This document shows positions 15,187-24,501 of a stretch of 64,000 nt of DNA, piece by piece. The position numbers and the translations under genes are program-made. The DNA comes from GCA-020356105 sp964347475 (GTDB lineage Bacteria > Pseudomonadota > Alphaproteobacteria > UBA8366 > JADFVY01): assembly GCA_964347475.1 (NCBI GenBank), contig CAYFYY010000009.1:16682-80681 (forward strand), given 5' to 3'. The notes under the pieces were generated by a model. That model was not told where the DNA came from, ran no database searches, and saw only the letters and a list, made by a program, of their open reading frames with translations. Every line of letters starts with the position of its first letter. Within the stretch, counting starts at the first letter, position 1.

Positions 15187-15284
15187 AATTAAAGCAAAAA
15201 AAATCAAGCCCGAAAAAAGCGCCTTTTTTGCAAGCCCCTATGGTGTCTCCGATGGTCGCCAATGCCCCGCGTGCGGGCGCCGGT

Positions 15285-15932
15285 TCACGCGCCGGCGCGC
15301 AGCACCGCCTCGATGTCGGCGCGGCCCGGCACGGTGGCGAAGTCGGCGGTCTGCTTGAGCGCCTCGGCGAGGCGCTGGCGGTATTCGCTGCGCGGGATCT
15401 CGACCGCCCCGAAGCGGCGCAGGTGGCGGGTGATGAACTGGCTGTCGAGCAGGCTGAAGCCGCCGGCGCGCAGCCGCGCGACGAGGTGCACGAGGGCGAC
15501 CTTGCTGGCGTCGCTCTCGCGGCTGAACATGCTCTCGCCGAAGAACGCGCCGCCCATGGCGACGCCGTACAGCCCGCCGGCCAATTGGCCGTCCTGCCAG
15601 CACTCGACGCTGTGCGCGAAGCCGAGATGGAACAGCGAGGTGTAGAGCATGATGATTCGGTCGTTGATCCAGGTCCGCGGCCGCAGTTCGGTGGATTCGG
15701 CGCAGGCCTCGATGGTCGCCTCGAAGGCGCTGTCGACGGTGACCCGGAACCTGCCGTTGCGCACCGTACGGCGCAGCCGCCGCGGCACGTGGAAGGCGTC
15801 CAGCGGGATGATCCCGCGCATGCGCGGGTCGACCCAGAACAGGTCGGGATCGTCCCGGTCCTCCGCCATCGGGAACACGCCGATCGCGTATGCCCTGAGC
15901 AGCATGTCCGGGGTCAGTTCCGGCATTTCCAT
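15285..15932 (-). CDS. aat: Leucyl/phenylalanyl-tRNA--protein transferase
   Basis: 215 residues. Transfers Leu or Phe from aminoacyl-tRNA to N-terminal Lys/Arg of proteins, marking them for ClpS/ClpAP in the N-end rule pathway. Family motifs are all present: LLRAYAIGVFPMAED, FWVDPRMRGIIPLD, RTWIN, GFAHSVECWQDGQLAGGLYG, GGAFFGESMFS, and LLDSQFITRHLRRFGA. Two ATGs six bases apart (15932, 15926) are possible starts. It lies upstream of arsR but is followed by an A/T-rich weak hairpin and T-run near 15195-15235 that may end its transcript; accC and accB lie upstream on the same strand, the common alphaproteobacterial order. Confidence 0.96.
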   Translation of the reverse strand: MEMPELTPDMLLRAYAIGVFPMAEDRDDPDLFWVDPRMRGIIPLDAFHVPRRLRRTVRNGRFRVTVDSAFEATIEACAESTELRPRTWINDRIIMLYTSLFHLGFAHSVECWQDGQLAGGLYGVAMGGAFFGESMFSRESDASKVALVHLVARLRAGGFSLLDSQFITRHLRRFGAVEIPRSEYRQRLAEALKQTADFATVPGRADIEAVLRAGA

Positions 15933-16086
15933 GCGCCGCCACCCCGCCTGCCGGCAGCTCGCCGCCGGCCCAATCCTCTCTATCCGTCGTTCTGCCCGCA
16001 ACGGGCCGCTACACAATACCGTCGTCCGGCCCGGCGGGGAAGTGGCCCGTTACCGACGCTGCGGCGGCGCCGCCGGGGCGCCGCGC

Positions 16087-17427
16087 TCAACGGTGCGAGA
16101 TCCACTTCTCCAGCCAGTGTATGTCATAGTTGCCGTTGAGGAAATCGGGTTCCGCGATGAGGCCCTGATGCACCGGAATCGTCGTCTCCACGCCGCCGAT
16201 GACGAATTCCTCCAGCGCCCGGCGCAGCCGCATCAGGCATTCGTTACGGGTCGTGCCGTGCACGATCAGCTTGGCGATCAGGCTGTCGTAATAGGGCGGC
16301 ACGGAATATCCCGAATAGATCGCCGAATCGACGCGCACGCCGAGCCCGCCCGGCGCGTGGTATTCGGTGATGCGGCCCGGCGACGGCAGGAAGGTCTTGG
16401 GATGCTCGGCGTTGATGCGGCACTCGATGGCATGGCCGTTGATGGCCACCGCATCCTGGCCGTAGCCGAGCGGCGCCCCGGTGGCGACGCGCAGCTGCTC
16501 GCGCACCAGGTCCACGTCGCAGACCATCTCGGAGATCGGGTGCTCGACCTGCAGCCGCGTGTTCATCTCGATGAAGTAGAACTCGCCGTCCTCATACAGG
16601 AACTCGATGGTGCCCGCGCTGCGGTACTTGATCTTCGACAGCGCGCCGGTGACGAGCTCGCCGATGCGCGCCCGCGACTCCGCATTGAGCGCCGGTGACG
16701 GCGCCTCCTCGAGCACTTTCTGGTGGCGGCGCTGCAGCGAGCAGTCGCGCTCGCCGAGATGGACGACGGCGCCTTGGCCGTCGCCGAGCACCTGGACTTC
16801 GATATGCCGGGGCTGGCCGAGATACTTCTCGATGTAGACGGCGTCGTTGCCAAAGGCCGCCTTGGCCTCGGCACGGCACAACGACAGCTTCTTGGCCATC
16901 TCGTCCCCATTGTGGGCGACCTGCATGCCCTTGCCGCCGCCGCCCGCCGTGGCCTTGATCAGCACCGGATAGCCGATCTCGCCGGCCACCTTCATGGCCT
17001 CAACGTCGTTCTCGACCTCGCCGTCGGAGCCGGGAACGACGGGCAGACCAAGCTCCGCCGCCACGGAGCGCGCGGTGATCTTGTCGCCCATCATGCGGAT
17101 ATGCTCCGGCGTCGGACCGATGAAGACGAATCCGTGCTCCTCGACCATCTCGGCGAATTTCGCGTTTTCCGACAGGAAGCCGATGCCGGGATGGATGGCG
17201 TCGACGCCGGTGATCGTCGCCGCCGACAGGATCGCCGTCATGTTGAGATAGCTCTTGGCCGACGCGGCCGGACCGATGCAGACCGACTCGTCGGCGAGTC
17301 GCACGTGCATGGCATTGCTGTCCGCCGTCGAGTGGACGGCGACCGTGTGGATGCCCATCTCCCGGCAGGCGCGGTGCACCCTTAAGGCGATCTCGCCGCG
17401 ATTGGCGATCAGGACCTTCTCGAACAC
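16087..17427 (-). CDS. accC: Acetyl-CoA carboxylase, biotin carboxylase subunit
   Basis: 446 residues, the standard length. An ATP-grasp enzyme that carboxylates biotin on AccB, the first step of fatty acid synthesis. It shows FEKVLIANRGEIALRV at the start, the glycine-rich ATP loop KATAGGGGKGMQV (~residues 159-171), the RDCSLQRRHQKVLEEAPSP segment, and FIEMNTRLQVEHPISEM with the metal-binding Glu/Asn and catalytic Arg. It is 12 bases downstream of accB and surely co-transcribed. Confidence 0.98.
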   Translation of the reverse strand: MFEKVLIANRGEIALRVHRACREMGIHTVAVHSTADSNAMHVRLADESVCIGPAASAKSYLNMTAILSAATITGVDAIHPGIGFLSENAKFAEMVEEHGFVFIGPTPEHIRMMGDKITARSVAAELGLPVVPGSDGEVENDVEAMKVAGEIGYPVLIKATAGGGGKGMQVAHNGDEMAKKLSLCRAEAKAAFGNDAVYIEKYLGQPRHIEVQVLGDGQGAVVHLGERDCSLQRRHQKVLEEAPSPALNAESRARIGELVTGALSKIKYRSAGTIEFLYEDGEFYFIEMNTRLQVEHPISEMVCDVDLVREQLRVATGAPLGYGQDAVAINGHAIECRINAEHPKTFLPSPGRITEYHAPGGLGVRVDSAIYSGYSVPPYYDSLIAKLIVHGTTRNECLMRLRRALEEFVIGGVETTIPVHQGLIAEPDFLNGNYDIHWLEKWISHR

Positions 17428-17439
17428 GGGCGGGCCCGC

Positions 17440-17925
17440 CTACTCGATGATAATCAGCGGGTCGCCGAACTCGACCGGCTGGGAATCACTGACCAGGATC
17501 GCCTTGACCGTGCCGGCGCGCGGCGAGGGCAGAGGGTTCATCACCTTCATCGCTTCGATGATCATCAGCGTGTCGCCCTCGCCGACCCGATCGCCCACGT
17601 TGACGAACGAATCCGCGTCCGGCTGCGGGGCCAGGTAGACGGTGCCGACCATCGGCGATGTGACGGTTCCGGGATGCTCGGCGAGGCTCTCCGCCGCAGC
17701 CGGCTGCTCCGCAGCCGGTGCCGGTGCTGCCGGTGCCGCGGGCATCGGTGCCGCCGCCGGTGCCGCGGCCACCGCCGTGGGGACCGCCGTCATCGCGGTC
17801 GCCTTCGACAGCCGGAGCGTGCTGTCGCCCTGCCGCAACTCGACCTCGGTCAGGCCGGTCTCCGCCATGATCTCGGCGATCTGTCCGATCAGCTTGCTGT
17901 CGAAGTCGGTTTTGCGCGTTGGCAT
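17440..17925 (-). CDS. accB: Acetyl-CoA carboxylase, biotin carboxyl carrier protein
   Basis: 161 residues. The N-terminal part (IGQIAEIMAETGLTEVELRQG) is followed by an Ala/Pro-rich flexible linker (~residues 50-85) and the biotinyl domain with TSPMVGTVYLAPQPDA and the biotinylation motif EAMKVMN; Lys127 is the predicted biotin site. Start 17925 (MPTRKTD) is taken over an ATG at 17949. It precedes accC by 12 bases. The aroQ gene that often precedes accB is not present here; a LysR gene lies upstream instead. Confidence 0.97.
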   Translation of the reverse strand: MPTRKTDFDSKLIGQIAEIMAETGLTEVELRQGDSTLRLSKATAMTAVPTAVAAAPAAAPMPAAPAAPAPAAEQPAAAESLAEHPGTVTSPMVGTVYLAPQPDADSFVNVGDRVGEGDTLMIIEAMKVMNPLPSPRAGTVKAILVSDSQPVEFGDPLIIIE

Positions 17926-18140
17926 CGTTACCCTGCTACTGGTTGACACATCCGAACCAAGCCGCCGCGCACGCCAATCCGGCCCAGTTCGCCGCGGCCA
18001 AGGTGCTTTCCGGCATTCGGGAAAATCCCTCTGAAACTTCGGTCCGGCCCTTATAGCATGCCGCGCGTCCGGCGCAATCGCCGCGGCGCAAAGTTTGCCG
18101 GGTCAAACTCCGCAGCGGTCGCGCAAGTGTCGGGATTGGA

Positions 18141-18986
18141 TCAGGCGACCGCCGCCTTCAGGCCGGCAATCGCGAGATCGATAAGATCGGCATTCGGCGC
18201 TGTGGCGGGATACACGATGAAGGCCGGCCGCGAAAAGCTGGGCGCGCCTTCGACCCGGTGCAGCACGCCGCGATCGATGAGCGGCGCGACGCTGTGTTCC
18301 AGGAAATAGCCGCAGCCGCCGTGGGTCAGAATATGCTGAAGGCCGATGCTGCCGAGGCCGACCGAGACCGAGGCGGCGCGCATCTCCGGAAAAGCGCGGC
18401 TGTGCAGCGCCCGGTACTCCTCGCCCCAGTCGACGAAAACGTAGTCCTCCATCCATCTCGCTCCGATCCGCCGCGGCGCGCTGGCGACCATGACCAGTGC
18501 TTCGTCCATCAGGGTTTCGACGATGAGTCCCGACAGGGTGCGCGGCACGTAGACCACCGCGAGGTCGAGGATTCCATCGGCGACCTGGCGATTGAGGCTG
18601 TCGGAGTAATCGGCTTCGACGGTCACCGCGGTATCGCCCGCCTGGCCACGCATCCAGGCCAGCCAGACCGGAATGATCCGTTCCCACAGGCTGAACTGCA
18701 CGCCAATCCCAAAGCTCCGGTCCAGCGAGTCCGGCAGGGCGGCCTCCTGCCGCGCTTGGTCCCAGGCCCGCACCGACAACTCGATATACCGCCGGATCTG
18801 TTGCCCGGCCGAGGTTAGCTGGGCGCCGTTCCGCAGCCGCATGAACAGCTTCCGGTCGAGACGTTCCTCCAGCGCCTTGATGCGGGTGCTGATCGTGGAC
18901 TGGGTGACGTTGAGTCGCTCGGCAGCGCGGTTGAAGTTTCCGGTCGCCGCAACCTCCAGAAAGGCGCGCATGTGGTCGAGATTCAT
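18141..18986 (-). CDS. LysR-family transcriptional regulator
   Basis: 281 residues with the standard N-terminal winged helix (MNLDHMRAFLEVAATGNFNR, then TQSTISTRIKALEERLDRKLF) and a co-inducer binding domain from about residue 88. It is divergent from the 3-hydroxybutyrate dehydrogenase gene with a 168-base intergenic region, the usual arrangement for a LysR regulator and its target. The inducer is unknown; a ketone-body or hydroxy-acid metabolite would be a guess from the neighbour. Start 18986 gives the canonical N-terminus; an in-frame ATG at 19046 does not. Confidence 0.93.
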   Translation of the reverse strand: MNLDHMRAFLEVAATGNFNRAAERLNVTQSTISTRIKALEERLDRKLFMRLRNGAQLTSAGQQIRRYIELSVRAWDQARQEAALPDSLDRSFGIGVQFSLWERIIPVWLAWMRGQAGDTAVTVEADYSDSLNRQVADGILDLAVVYVPRTLSGLIVETLMDEALVMVASAPRRIGARWMEDYVFVDWGEEYRALHSRAFPEMRAASVSVGLGSIGLQHILTHGGCGYFLEHSVAPLIDRGVLHRVEGAPSFSRPAFIVYPATAPNADLIDLAIAGLKAAVA

Positions 18987-19154
18987 CCAACTGCCCCCAT
19001 TATTGGAGAGCCCGATCAAATTAGCGAACGCAATGTATTTGTTCAATCGAACCGGTGCCGGCCGGAGCCGTCTGCGCAGCCTTGCACTGCCCGCATCCGC
19101 AGTCTACCCATATCCGTGGCATTGGCATCGAACTGAAGGAAAGGGGCTGCCGTC

Positions 19155-19937
19155 ATGCTTAAGGGACACGTGGCTGTCGTGACGGGCTCCACCAGTGGAA
19201 TCGGACTCGCTATAGCCCGGGCGCTGGCGGAGCAGGGGGCCGACCTCATGCTAAACGGTTTCGGCGATGTCGCGGAAATCGAATCCATCCGGAACGGCAT
19301 TGCCAGGGAATTCGGCGTGCGGGCGGAATACGATCCCGCCGATATGAGCTTGCCGCATGATGCCACGCGATTGGTACGGACGGCTCAGGACCGCCTCGGG
19401 GGTTGCGACATTCTGGTGAACAATGCCGGAATCCAGCACACGGCGCCGATCGAGGAGTTTCCTGCCGACCGATGGGATGCGATCATCGCCCTCAACCTGT
19501 CGCAGGCCTTTCACACGATCCGCGCGGCAATTCCCCTGATGTACGAGACCGGGTGGGGCCGCATCGTCAATGTCGCCTCCGTCCACGGCCGCGTGGCCTC
19601 GATCAACAAGGTGGCATACGTGTCCGCCAAACATGGTCTCGTCGGGCTGACCAAGGTCGTGGCCCTGGAGTCGGCGGGCCGCGGCGTGACCTGCAATGCG
19701 ATCTGCCCCGGCTGGGTGCTGACCCCGCTGATCGAAAAACAGGTCGAAAGTCGTGCGGCAGAGAAGAAACTCACGGCGGAACAGGCGCGGATCGACCTGC
19801 TCGCCGAAAAGCAGCCCTCGAAGCAGTTCGTCACGCCCGAACAGATCGGCGGACTTGCGGTCTTCCTGTGTTCGCCGGCCGCCGACCAGATCACCGGGCA
19901 GGAACTCGGCATCGATGGCGGCTGGAGCGCACAGTAA
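19155..19937 (+). CDS. bdhA: 3-hydroxybutyrate dehydrogenase (SDR family)
   Basis: 260 residues. Oxidises (R)-3-hydroxybutyrate to acetoacetate with NAD, part of polyhydroxybutyrate turnover. It is a classical short-chain dehydrogenase: TGSTSGIGLAIARAL cofactor loop (residues ~10-24), NNAG (~90), catalytic Ser in NVASVHG, and YVSAKHG with Tyr-x3-Lys. The family-specific end CPGWVLTPLIEKQVE, EKQPSKQFVTPEQIG and the ending DGGWSAQ match bacterial 3-hydroxybutyrate dehydrogenases closely. Divergent from the LysR gene. Confidence 0.94.
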   Translation: MLKGHVAVVTGSTSGIGLAIARALAEQGADLMLNGFGDVAEIESIRNGIAREFGVRAEYDPADMSLPHDATRLVRTAQDRLGGCDILVNNAGIQHTAPIEEFPADRWDAIIALNLSQAFHTIRAAIPLMYETGWGRIVNVASVHGRVASINKVAYVSAKHGLVGLTKVVALESAGRGVTCNAICPGWVLTPLIEKQVESRAAEKKLTAEQARIDLLAEKQPSKQFVTPEQIGGLAVFLCSPAADQITGQELGIDGGWSAQ

Positions 19938-20015
19938 TCGCCGCAGCAGCTGTTCCGGAAGACAAACAGGGCGTGGCCGGGTTCCGGCCTGACTGCAGGT
20001 TCGGCAACCAATCGA

Positions 20016-20044
20016 TTTACGTTCTGTTTATATTAGCTTATACT
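20016..20044 (+). promoter_or_regulatory. Putative promoter for the histidine kinase gene
   Basis: TTTACG (20016-20021), 17-bp spacer, TATACT (20039-20044) in an AT-rich island within the 308-base gap between bdhA and the kinase. The rest of the gap shows no gene. The -35 is only a fair match, the -10 is good; the leader would be about 195 nt. Confidence 0.45.
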
Positions 20045-20245
20045 GGAGTATTATTGATACGCGTGCTACCGGACCGCGATGTCCGGTATCCATCGAAAGC
20101 AAACCGACAGCGACGGGGATGGCATGTGATGCTGGCGGGCTTCCGTTAAGGAGGCTGGCGCGGCAGACGGTTCCTGTGCTGTCGGATTGCGGAGACGCGC
20201 AATCGCAAGGAGCTGCGGCGCGCATATGCCGCGCCGTCGACGGAT

Positions 20246-21643
20246 ATGACGGAAACCGATCGATCCGGAGGCGATTATCAACAGCGCGTTCGTCGGTCCA
20301 TCAGACGGGCTGCGGCGGTGTTTGCCGTTATCGCGCTGGTCGCAACTTCCGGCTTCTTCATCGTCAACGCCTACCAGGCGGAGCAATTTCACGTGCGAGG
20401 CGAGGCCGCGCGCGCCGCCGACCTGATCTCCGCGCGCGTGGCGATGGACCCGCTGGACTGGCAGGGTGACGTTCGATGGCTCGACGATACCATCAACCGC
20501 CTCCACGGCCCCGGCGAGGAGAGTTGGCACGAGGTAATCGACAGGTCCGGTGAGGTCATTACCAGATTCGGCCGCGAGCCGGGCCTCCTGTCGGTGGTCG
20601 GCGAAGCCCCGATCCGCGCTGCTGGCGACGTCGTCGGCGTTGTCAGGGTCGGTCAGGTCCCGCATCGGGCGTTCGAGTTCACCGTTCTTGGACTGGCGCT
20701 CGGGTTCATCCTGTCGGTATGCGTCATCATCATCCTTCGGGTTCTACCGATGCGCGCCCTGGATGCGGCGTTCGGGCAGGCCGAGGAATACCGTCGGGCG
20801 CTGGAGGTGCGGGTCGGCGAACTCGAGCTCACGCAGAAGATGCTGGAGCAGCAGGGCAAGGAACTCAGCCAGGCCGCGGAAAGGCTATTCGAAGCGCGCG
20901 AGAAGGAACGCAAGGCCAACCTCGCCAAGTCCGAATTCCTCGCCAATATGAGCCATGAGCTTCGCACGCCACTCAATTCGATCATCGGCTTTACCGAGGT
21001 AATGCAGCTCGGCAGTTTCGGGCCGATCGGGAATCCTCGCTATGCCGAATATCTCGGCCATATCCATTCCTCGGGCACGCACCTGCTGGAGCTCATCAAT
21101 GACATGCTTGACCTAGCGAAGGTCGAGGCAGGCCGCCTGGAGCTCGACGAGGACCCGGTTGAGTTTCCCGCCCTGGTACGCGACTGTCTGACGCTCCTGG
21201 AACAGAAGTTCGAAAGCGGCGGCCTCGAGCTGTTAGAACGTTTCGCCGATCGGCTGCCTGCCGTTCTGGTGGACGAGCGGAAACTGCGGCAGATCCTGCT
21301 CAATTTGCTGTCCAATGCGATTAAGTACACGCCGCGCGGTGGCCGGGTGACCGTGGGCGCCTGGATCGATGCAGCGGGACGGTTTGCGTTCAGCGTAAGC
21401 GACACCGGCATCGGCATGGCGGCCGAGGACATACCCACGGCCCTGGAGCCCTTCGGTCAGCTCGATAACCCGGCGGCCAACACCGAGGAGGGAACGGGGC
21501 TGGGGCTGCCGCTGACAAAAGCCCTGGTCGAGCTGCACGGCGGGACGATCACGCTTGAGAGCGCGGCCGGAAAAGGAACGACGGCGACCGTTGTCCTGCC
21601 CCGAGAGAAAGTCCTCGCCTGTCCGGCGGCAATCACCTCATAG
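20246..21643 (+). CDS. Membrane sensor histidine kinase (HisKA + HATPase_c)
   Basis: 465 residues: short cytoplasmic start, membrane segment ~22-42, a periplasmic domain of ~100 residues, membrane segment ~145-167, a coiled coil (~180-225), then the phospho-acceptor box FLANMSHELRTPLNSIIGF (His ~237) and ATPase boxes NLLSNAIKYT (~355), DTGIGM (~387) and GTGLGLPL (~418). It autophosphorylates on His and passes phosphate to a response regulator. No response regulator is adjacent, so it is an orphan kinase. The periplasmic part is small and unrecognised, probably a PAS-like sensor fold. Confidence 0.93.
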   Translation: MTETDRSGGDYQQRVRRSIRRAAAVFAVIALVATSGFFIVNAYQAEQFHVRGEAARAADLISARVAMDPLDWQGDVRWLDDTINRLHGPGEESWHEVIDRSGEVITRFGREPGLLSVVGEAPIRAAGDVVGVVRVGQVPHRAFEFTVLGLALGFILSVCVIIILRVLPMRALDAAFGQAEEYRRALEVRVGELELTQKMLEQQGKELSQAAERLFEAREKERKANLAKSEFLANMSHELRTPLNSIIGFTEVMQLGSFGPIGNPRYAEYLGHIHSSGTHLLELINDMLDLAKVEAGRLELDEDPVEFPALVRDCLTLLEQKFESGGLELLERFADRLPAVLVDERKLRQILLNLLSNAIKYTPRGGRVTVGAWIDAAGRFAFSVSDTGIGMAAEDIPTALEPFGQLDNPAANTEEGTGLGLPLTKALVELHGGTITLESAAGKGTTATVVLPREKVLACPAAITS

Positions 21644-21694
21644 CCCACCGCGTGAGCGTGCCACGCACTGGTTGCGACGCCCGCCACCATCGAC

Positions 21695-22537
21695 TCAGTC
21701 GGCGCTGCCACGGCGGTTGATCGGATAATTGTCGGCCGGGCCGCGCAGAGGCTGTAGCAGGAGCCGGTCGAGCCGCAGTTCCGAAGCCTCGCGGAACCGG
21801 TTCAGGCCGATTGTCATGTTCTCGTGACCGGCGACGGGCTGATCGCGGTATGTGCCGAGCAGTCGGTCCCACCACGGCAGGTTGAATCCGAAATTGCTGT
21901 TGGTTTCGTGCGGCAACACCGAATGATGCACGCGGTGCATGTCCGGAGTCACGACAACCCAGCGCAGCCAGCGATCGACCGCGAGCGGCAGCTTGGCATT
22001 GGCGTGGTTGAACATCGACGTGCCGTTCAGCAGGATCTCGAAGACGAGCACGGCCGCCGCCGGCGGGCCGAGCGCGGCGATCGCCGCGAACTTGATGATC
22101 ATCGACAGCAGGATTTCGACCGGGTGGAAACGGGCTCCCGTCGTGACGTCGAAATCGAGGTCGGCGTGATGCATGCGGTGCAGCCGCCACAGCGCCGGCA
22201 CCGCGTGGAACAGCACGTGCTGCAGATAGATCGCGAAATCCAGGATGGCGACGGCGAGCAAGAATTCGATCCAGAACGGTAGATCCAACGCCGTCAGGAG
22301 TCCCCAGCCCTGCATTGTCGACGCTGCCGCGAACTCGATGGCTGCAACCGGCAACACGATCTTCAGAAGCAGCGAGTTGAGCGCCACGATCGCAATGTTC
22401 GACGGCCACCTCCTGAGTCGCCGAAAGGCGCGCCGGCGCCGGGGCAACAGCGCCTCCCAGATGGCCATGACCGTGAAAACCCCGGCAAAGAAGGCCAAGC
22501 GGATCGTGTCAGCGTGCTCGAGGAGAAACTCGTTCAT
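21695..22537 (-). CDS. Sterol desaturase / fatty acid hydroxylase superfamily protein
   Basis: 280 residues with several membrane segments and the di-iron histidine motifs of the superfamily: HVLFH (~103), HRMHH (~116), the HxN-type FNHANA (~175) and HRVHH (~199). These bind two irons in integral-membrane hydroxylases/desaturases acting on sterols, carotenoids or fatty acids. The order and spacing are complete, so the enzyme is probably active. Substrate unknown. It ends convergent with the histidine kinase and its start lies 42 bases after the stop of the EamA gene reading in the other direction of coordinates (same strand order: EamA is downstream). Confidence 0.9.
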   Translation of the reverse strand: MNEFLLEHADTIRLAFFAGVFTVMAIWEALLPRRRRAFRRLRRWPSNIAIVALNSLLLKIVLPVAAIEFAAASTMQGWGLLTALDLPFWIEFLLAVAILDFAIYLQHVLFHAVPALWRLHRMHHADLDFDVTTGARFHPVEILLSMIIKFAAIAALGPPAAAVLVFEILLNGTSMFNHANAKLPLAVDRWLRWVVVTPDMHRVHHSVLPHETNSNFGFNLPWWDRLLGTYRDQPVAGHENMTIGLNRFREASELRLDRLLLQPLRGPADNYPINRRGSAD

Positions 22538-22579
22538 GACGGAAACATAGTTACCCGATGCGGAGCGCGGCAATGGCGT

Positions 22580-23479
22580 TTAGTCCGGCGGCACCGCTTC
22601 GGGTGCCGCCGGGGCCGGCGCTGCGGCCCGGCGCGCCTGCCGGTACATGATCGTGCCGACACCGGTGAGCACGAGGGCGGCGCCCGCCACTGTAACCGCC
22701 GTCACCACTTCACCGAGCAGAAGCACGGCGCTGACCATCGAAGTTACCGGCAGCAGCAGCAAGAACGGCATCACATGGGTGACCGGGTGGCGGTTGAGCA
22801 AATGGAACCACAGTCCATAGCCGAATGCCGTCATCACGAGGCCGAGATACAGGATAACGCCCCAGCCCAGCCAGGTGGCACCGGCGATGGCGTCAGCGTG
22901 GCCGTCCTCGAGCAGCAGCGAGGCGACAAACAGCTGCGGCGCGGAGAATACCGCCACCCAGGCAATCAGTCGGAATCCGCCGACCGCAGCATCGAGGGTC
23001 TTGACGAGGATGTTGCCGATCGCCCACACGAAGGCACCGGCCAGCACCAGGAACATCGGGAACAATTCGTTCTGCATCTGTGGCTGCCCGGCGATCAGGA
23101 CAACGCCGCCGAAGGCCAGCAGCATCCCGCCGATCCGCCACAGCCCAATCCGGTCGCCGAGAAACACGGCCGCCAGGAGCGCCGCGAACGGCACTTCCAG
23201 CTGGATGATGATGGCGGCGGTCGATGCATAGGTGCCGGCCAGCCCGGTAAAGGTCAGACTGTACTGCACGGTACTGATGACGAATGAGATGACGAGGATG
23301 CGTCTCATCTGGCCCACCGGTGGCCTGACGAACCAGACTAGGGCCAACGCCGTCACGGAAAACCGGAAAGCGGTCAGCAGGATTGGCGGAAATTCGCCCA
23401 GCGCGGCCTTGGCCAGCGTGAGGCCAAGGCCCCAGGTGACGGCGACAACCACGCCAAGGAAGATATCGAAAGGTCTCAT
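22580..23479 (-). CDS. EamA/DMT-family exporter
   Basis: 299 residues with ten predicted membrane segments in two EamA repeats: VAVTWGLGLTLAKAAL at the start, TASTAAIIIQL-like end of repeat one (YASTAAIIIQLEVPFAALLA), WAIGNILVKTL in repeat two, and the closing LLLPVTSMVSAVLLLGE. The sequence resembles the subgroup containing the O-acetylserine/cysteine exporter EamA, but substrate is not certain. Start 23479 (MRPFDIF) is chosen because it begins directly before the first membrane segment. It lies on the same strand just upstream of the fatty acid hydroxylase gene (42 bases). Confidence 0.9.
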   Translation of the reverse strand: MRPFDIFLGVVVAVTWGLGLTLAKAALGEFPPILLTAFRFSVTALALVWFVRPPVGQMRRILVISFVISTVQYSLTFTGLAGTYASTAAIIIQLEVPFAALLAAVFLGDRIGLWRIGGMLLAFGGVVLIAGQPQMQNELFPMFLVLAGAFVWAIGNILVKTLDAAVGGFRLIAWVAVFSAPQLFVASLLLEDGHADAIAGATWLGWGVILYLGLVMTAFGYGLWFHLLNRHPVTHVMPFLLLLPVTSMVSAVLLLGEVVTAVTVAGAALVLTGVGTIMYRQARRAAAPAPAAPEAVPPD

Positions 23480-23639
23480 GTCGGGGTTTTGCCGAACGAA
23501 GGAAGGTCGTTGCCGCACAATAGGGAACCCAGGCCGTCAGCGTCCAGTCCCGACGCGGCGAGAAAGTCCCACCGGCAACGGGGCCGGCGGGACCTTCAAG
23601 AGGAGAGAACAATGCCTGGTATTATTATCGCGATGGGCT

Positions 23640-24260
23640 TCAGGCGTGGCCCACCGTTCTTGCGCATGCCAACGCGCCAAACGCGGCATCCGCACGCCGG
23701 CACAGGTCGTCGGCTTCGCTGTGCCGCCCGAGCAGACGGCAGACACTGGCGAGGTGCGGCAGGATCTGGACGGTTTTGGGGTGCCGGTCGCCGAAGATCG
23801 CGCGACGCTGCGCGATTGCGATCCGGTAGGCCTGCTCGGCGGCGACAAATCGCCCCTGCCGCCGGTACAGGTCGGCAAGGCAAACGTGAAGCCTGCTCCG
23901 CGCAATCACGGACCGGCTGGCATACGGCGCACCGAGAACCCTGACGCAGAGCGCTTCCGCCTCCTCAAGGCGGCCTTGACTGCGGTACAGTTCGACCAGG
24001 CGTGTGGCAATCACCGTCGGATTCGCGCCAGCAGCCTGGCGTCCGTTTTCGGCTGCCGCGAGCGCCGCGCGATAGCGGGCCTCGGCGAGGTGCAGTTCGC
24101 CGAGCCCGCGTGCCGCGACCGCGGCACCGTGCAGAAGGACGGGGTTATCCGGCTCGAGCGCTGCTGCGCGCCCAAGAGCCATGGCCGCACCCGCGAAGTC
24201 GCGCTGGCTGAGCGCCCTGCGGACATCCGCCAATGAATTCCCTGCCGTCACTTCCTGCAT
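23640..24260 (-). CDS. Tetratricopeptide-repeat protein
   Basis: 206 residues made mostly of TPR helices: repeats such as AALGRAAALEPDNPVLLHGAA (residues ~22-45), LHLAEARYRAALAAAE, RLEEAEALCVRVLG, FVAAEQAYRIAIAQRRAIFG and a final HSEADDLCRRADAAF. The RAIFGDRHPKTVQIL piece is like the TPR repeats of kinesin-light-chain type. No signal peptide is obvious from the chosen start 24260; the frame is open to 24338. TPR proteins are scaffolds for protein complexes; no partner is evident. A 15-base palindrome CAAGGAATTTCCTTG (24309-24323) precedes it. Confidence 0.82.
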   Translation of the reverse strand: MQEVTAGNSLADVRRALSQRDFAGAAMALGRAAALEPDNPVLLHGAAVAARGLGELHLAEARYRAALAAAENGRQAAGANPTVIATRLVELYRSQGRLEEAEALCVRVLGAPYASRSVIARSRLHVCLADLYRRQGRFVAAEQAYRIAIAQRRAIFGDRHPKTVQILPHLASVCRLLGRHSEADDLCRRADAAFGALACARTVGHA

Positions 24261-24501
24261 CGCGCCCTTGTCCAACTTCCGTGGTCCGAACCGGATACTT
24301 CGATAACTCAAGGAATTTCCTTGTTCGGACCGTCCCATGATACCGGCTATTTGAGCCGATTGTTGTTTAATGTATTTTTTACCATTAGATTTGTTAAATC
24401 GGTAACGATATCGATTATATTTAATCTAAAATGCTGTTGTAATTGTCGCTGTATTACCAGTGCCGCATCGGCGTCGCGACGCGTCCGGCCGCAAAATCGC
24501 T

